DNA of 64,000 nucleotides from NCBI GenBank assembly GCA_943846735.1, contig OX044364.1:2604001-2668000 (forward strand), in the 5' to 3' direction. Each line of letters starts with the position of its first letter. Within the stretch, counting starts at the first letter, position 1. The DNA is from CAJQLB01 sp905479065. Its GTDB lineage: Bacteria; Bacteroidota; Bacteroidia; Flavobacteriales; Flavobacteriaceae. Shown here in pieces: positions 62,020 to 64,000 of this stretch. Position numbers and translations under genes: made by a program. Below the pieces are notes generated by a model. It made no database searches and had not been told where the DNA came from. It saw only the letters and a program-made list of their open reading frames with translations.

Positions 62020-64000
62020 TTAATTGACTACAATTTTTTTGGTGTATCTGTTTTGATTGTTGGTGATGGTCACAAGATAAATACCAGTACTCAGCCTACT
62101 GACATCCATTTGTTGTGAGACTCTATTTGCTTCTAATGCTTTTGATTGCACCACACGTCCTTGCAGGTCATAAACGTAGCCAATAGTTGGTTGTGTTAAT
62201 AACCCATTGATGAAGACTGTTTTCTGTGTTTGGTCTTTATATATTTGGATTGTCTCTATCTGACTGTCTGCAAGAGATAAAGCACTATCCGAAAATCTTA
62301 AAAAGAATCGTCCAGTTCCAGTGAGATTCACAGTAGGTGTTAAGCTATAGTCTTGTTCTGTGAGTAAGGTTATCGCACTGGTAACAGTGTCTTCTAAATA
62401 AACCTTGATGTTTGTAGGTAAATTGAGATCACTAATACTAAAGGTTAATACTTCTCCGGCATTAGCAACGACCCCGAGTGGAACAGTACTATCTGAAACA
62501 TCAGTGCTACCCAAAGCTTGTAAAGCCATGGGGGCGCCTGTGTTGTCTTCTACGAGATGTGAATAAATACTAAAGTCTGGAACAGTATCTCCCCATAAAA
62601 CAGCATCATACCCTGCGTCCAAGCCACTAGTAGCAGTGTCATTAAAATAAAATGAGGTGTTGTAACTAGCATTGATGGTACTGGTGTTGAGTTCTAAAAA
62701 AGTGAGTGGATTTGAATTACGACCCACTATAAAGTCATCATCCGATCCTGTAGTTCTCATGGAGGGTGTAAACTCAAGATCATACGCTGCAACATCATCT
62801 GCATCTGCTGCGACAAAGAACCCTTGTCCTGGCGCAAGAAGTCGTGTGCCAACATTGGCTAGCGTAATGATATCCCAACCATTAGAAAGGTCGCCGTCAT
62901 AACCATACACTCCAGAGGCTGCTTCTAAAAGATCGATGTTTTTAACGCCACTAGCGACTTCGTGATTTAAAAAAGCCGAGAGATCTACATACGATGGGTA
63001 TGGATTACCAATCAGATTCCAATCTGCATAAGCAGCACCTGAATCTGTAATATTTAATGAAACATTACCAGTTTCTACCGTTCCTGTAAAGATAAACGTG
63101 TCACCATCTGAAGAAGCGGCACGATAGCCTGTTCCTGCTGTGATCAAGGTACTGGCATTTACAGAGGTATCATAATTGATGTAGCTACCAGATGCCTTAT
63201 CAAAAGGGGCAAAAGCTTTTTCAGTGGGAACACTTGGGTTTTCAAAAAGATTGGAATTGGCCACAGCAAAATCACCAAAGGTTTGGCCTGTCAGTGGTGC
63301 AGACACCAAATCATTGTCATTACTAACACCGTCGTCTGTATAGGCATTTACGTGACGGTTGTAAAAGATGTCACCTGTAGTTTCTGTAATATTCGTGATC
63401 AAGCTTGCGTAATTGGTACTCGTGGAGTTTAACAGAATGCTTCCAAGATTATCAATCGTTTCAATTAAAAGGCTTGCATCAGCAAGAATCGTTAAAGTCG
63501 CGTTGAGTTCAAGGCTGAGGTCATTCAAAAGAATATCAGATTCAAAAACCTCCGATTGATTGGCACGTATAATGGCATTTTTAGAACTAGTTGTTATTGA
63601 TGGTTCCGTATTCCAAGCACCATTAGCGTAGACTAAATAATCTAAGAATTGTCCTGTGCCACTCAATCCTGGTGATCCTAAATTAGGAGTGATGTTTTCG
63701 GCAATAGTTGCTTCTGTCCAAAAACTCACCTCATTATTGTTTTCTGAAGTGCTTCCTTGATAAATCATCGCAGCACCAGCCGTGTAGGGCCAATTAGTAC
63801 CGTCATCGTAATCCACGCGATCTATTTCAAATCCGTCATCATTGCTTAGTATAATTTCATCACCACCGTTAGCTAAGAAAAAACTCGAATACTGATAATT
63901 TACGTTGACATTTCCATTGGTAGCGGTATCTGCATTTCTTCCTAAAACTAAAAATCCTTCCGAGGCTATAATAAGTTCACTAGAAATATTATGCGATTCA
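62020..64000 (-). CDS. Second secreted lamin-tail/T9SS protein, partial (N-terminus outside window)
   Basis: The frame is open to the window edge; the N-terminal part is missing. Just inside the edge is a lamin-tail-like strand pattern (FLVLGRNAD, YSSFFLANGGDEIILSNDDGFEID), so the GTG at 63816 is an internal Val, not the start. From about 63300 the sequence parallels the neighbouring 1141-residue protein (GNPYPSYVDL, LLAPGQGFFV, SMRTTGSDDDFI, GVVANAGEVLTFSIS) and ends in a T9SS sorting domain (VYDLQGRV, LSTGIYLVTI, TKKIVV). A tandem paralogue. Confidence 0.9.
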   Translation of the reverse strand, partial: ESHNISSELIIASEGFLVLGRNADTATNGNVNVNYQYSSFFLANGGDEIILSNDDGFEIDRVDYDDGTNWPYTAGAAMIYQGSTSENNNEVSFWTEATIAENITPNLGSPGLSGTGQFLDYLVYANGAWNTEPSITTSSKNAIIRANQSEVFESDILLNDLSLELNATLTILADASLLIETIDNLGSILLNSTSTNYASLITNITETTGDIFYNRHVNAYTDDGVSNDNDLVSAPLTGQTFGDFAVANSNLFENPSVPTEKAFAPFDKASGSYINYDTSVNASTLITAGTGYRAASSDGDTFIFTGTVETGNVSLNITDSGAAYADWNLIGNPYPSYVDLSAFLNHEVASGVKNIDLLEAASGVYGYDGDLSNGWDIITLANVGTRLLAPGQGFFVAADADDVAAYDLEFTPSMRTTGSDDDFIVGRNSNPLTFLELNTSTINASYNTSFYFNDTATSGLDAGYDAVLWGDTVPDFSIYSHLVEDNTGAPMALQALGSTDVSDSTVPLGVVANAGEVLTFSISDLNLPTNIKVYLEDTVTSAITLLTEQDYSLTPTVNLTGTGRFFLRFSDSALSLADSQIETIQIYKDQTQKTVFINGLLTQPTIGYVYDLQGRVVQSKALEANRVSQQMDVSRLSTGIYLVTITNNQNRYTKKIVVN

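Noticed and set aside
1..64000. Search by eye for CRISPR arrays, rRNA genes, prophage and insertion sequences
   Set aside because: No regularly spaced repeats, rRNA-like stretches, transposase or phage genes were seen. The only recombinase is the chromosomal Xer.

Overview
The window is an AT-rich chromosomal segment from a member of the Bacteroidota, almost certainly a (probably marine) Flavobacteriaceae. The evidence is concordant. Promoters match the Bacteroidota form (TTTG, about 19 nt, TAnnTTTG). Shine-Dalgarno sequences are absent before almost every gene, yet one very strong one precedes rpsU. Signal peptides are typical of the group, there are type IX secretion C-terminal domains, and the families present are Bacteroidota-rich (DUF4369, DUF5916, DUF3467, AGCS symporter with signal peptide). 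No rRNA, CRISPR array, prophage or intact insertion sequence was seen.

Layout. 1-5.7 kb: end of a DUF885 lipoprotein gene, a PspC/K+ channel pair, a Na+/alanine symporter, a helix-hairpin-helix protein and an acyl-CoA dehydrogenase. 5.7-20.6 kb: the information-processing core, with rpsU, a Xer recombinase, hpf, four tRNAs (Thr, Tyr, Gly, Thr), tuf, tRNA-Trp, secE, nusG, rplKAJL and rpoBC. 20.6-32 kb: DUF3467, prfC, an idi-PTPS-manA operon, surface and membrane proteins (DUF4369, DUF819, DUF5916), a structured 680-base intergenic region, alkB, a VanX-like dipeptidase and a PhzF-like protein. 32-36 kb: a receiver / H-NOX / multi-PAS histidine kinase operon that looks like a nitric-oxide sensing pathway. 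36-46 kb: homocysteine methyltransferase, an RhlE helicase and a complete trpEGDCFBA operon. The trp operon is preceded by a consensus promoter, a leader peptide with three consecutive Trp codons and an intrinsic terminator, that is, a classic attenuator. 46-50.6 kb: two thioredoxin-fold and two rhodanese proteins, then a NahK-like sugar kinase with a sugar nucleotidyltransferase. 50.6-56 kb: a tightly packed five-gene operon (GntP permease, ornithine cyclodeaminase-like, threonine synthase-like, homoserine kinase-like, nitroreductase). 56-64 kb: an outer-membrane barrel protein, a PF14907-type nucleotidyltransferase, a tiny exported peptide, and two large paralogous lamin-tail/T9SS secreted proteins, the last one running off the window.

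How the parts work together. The left half is growth machinery whose expression is tied to ribosome content: rpsU by its exceptional SD, and rpoBC by a hairpin after rplL. The trp operon is controlled by ribosome stalling on its leader peptide. The best candidates for a second look are the H-NOX operon with its repeated CATCGAT-type motif, the rpsU SD, the trp attenuator, the structured intergenic region at 29.4-29.65 kb, the five-gene amino-acid operon, and the small exported peptide beside an orphan nucleotidyltransferase.
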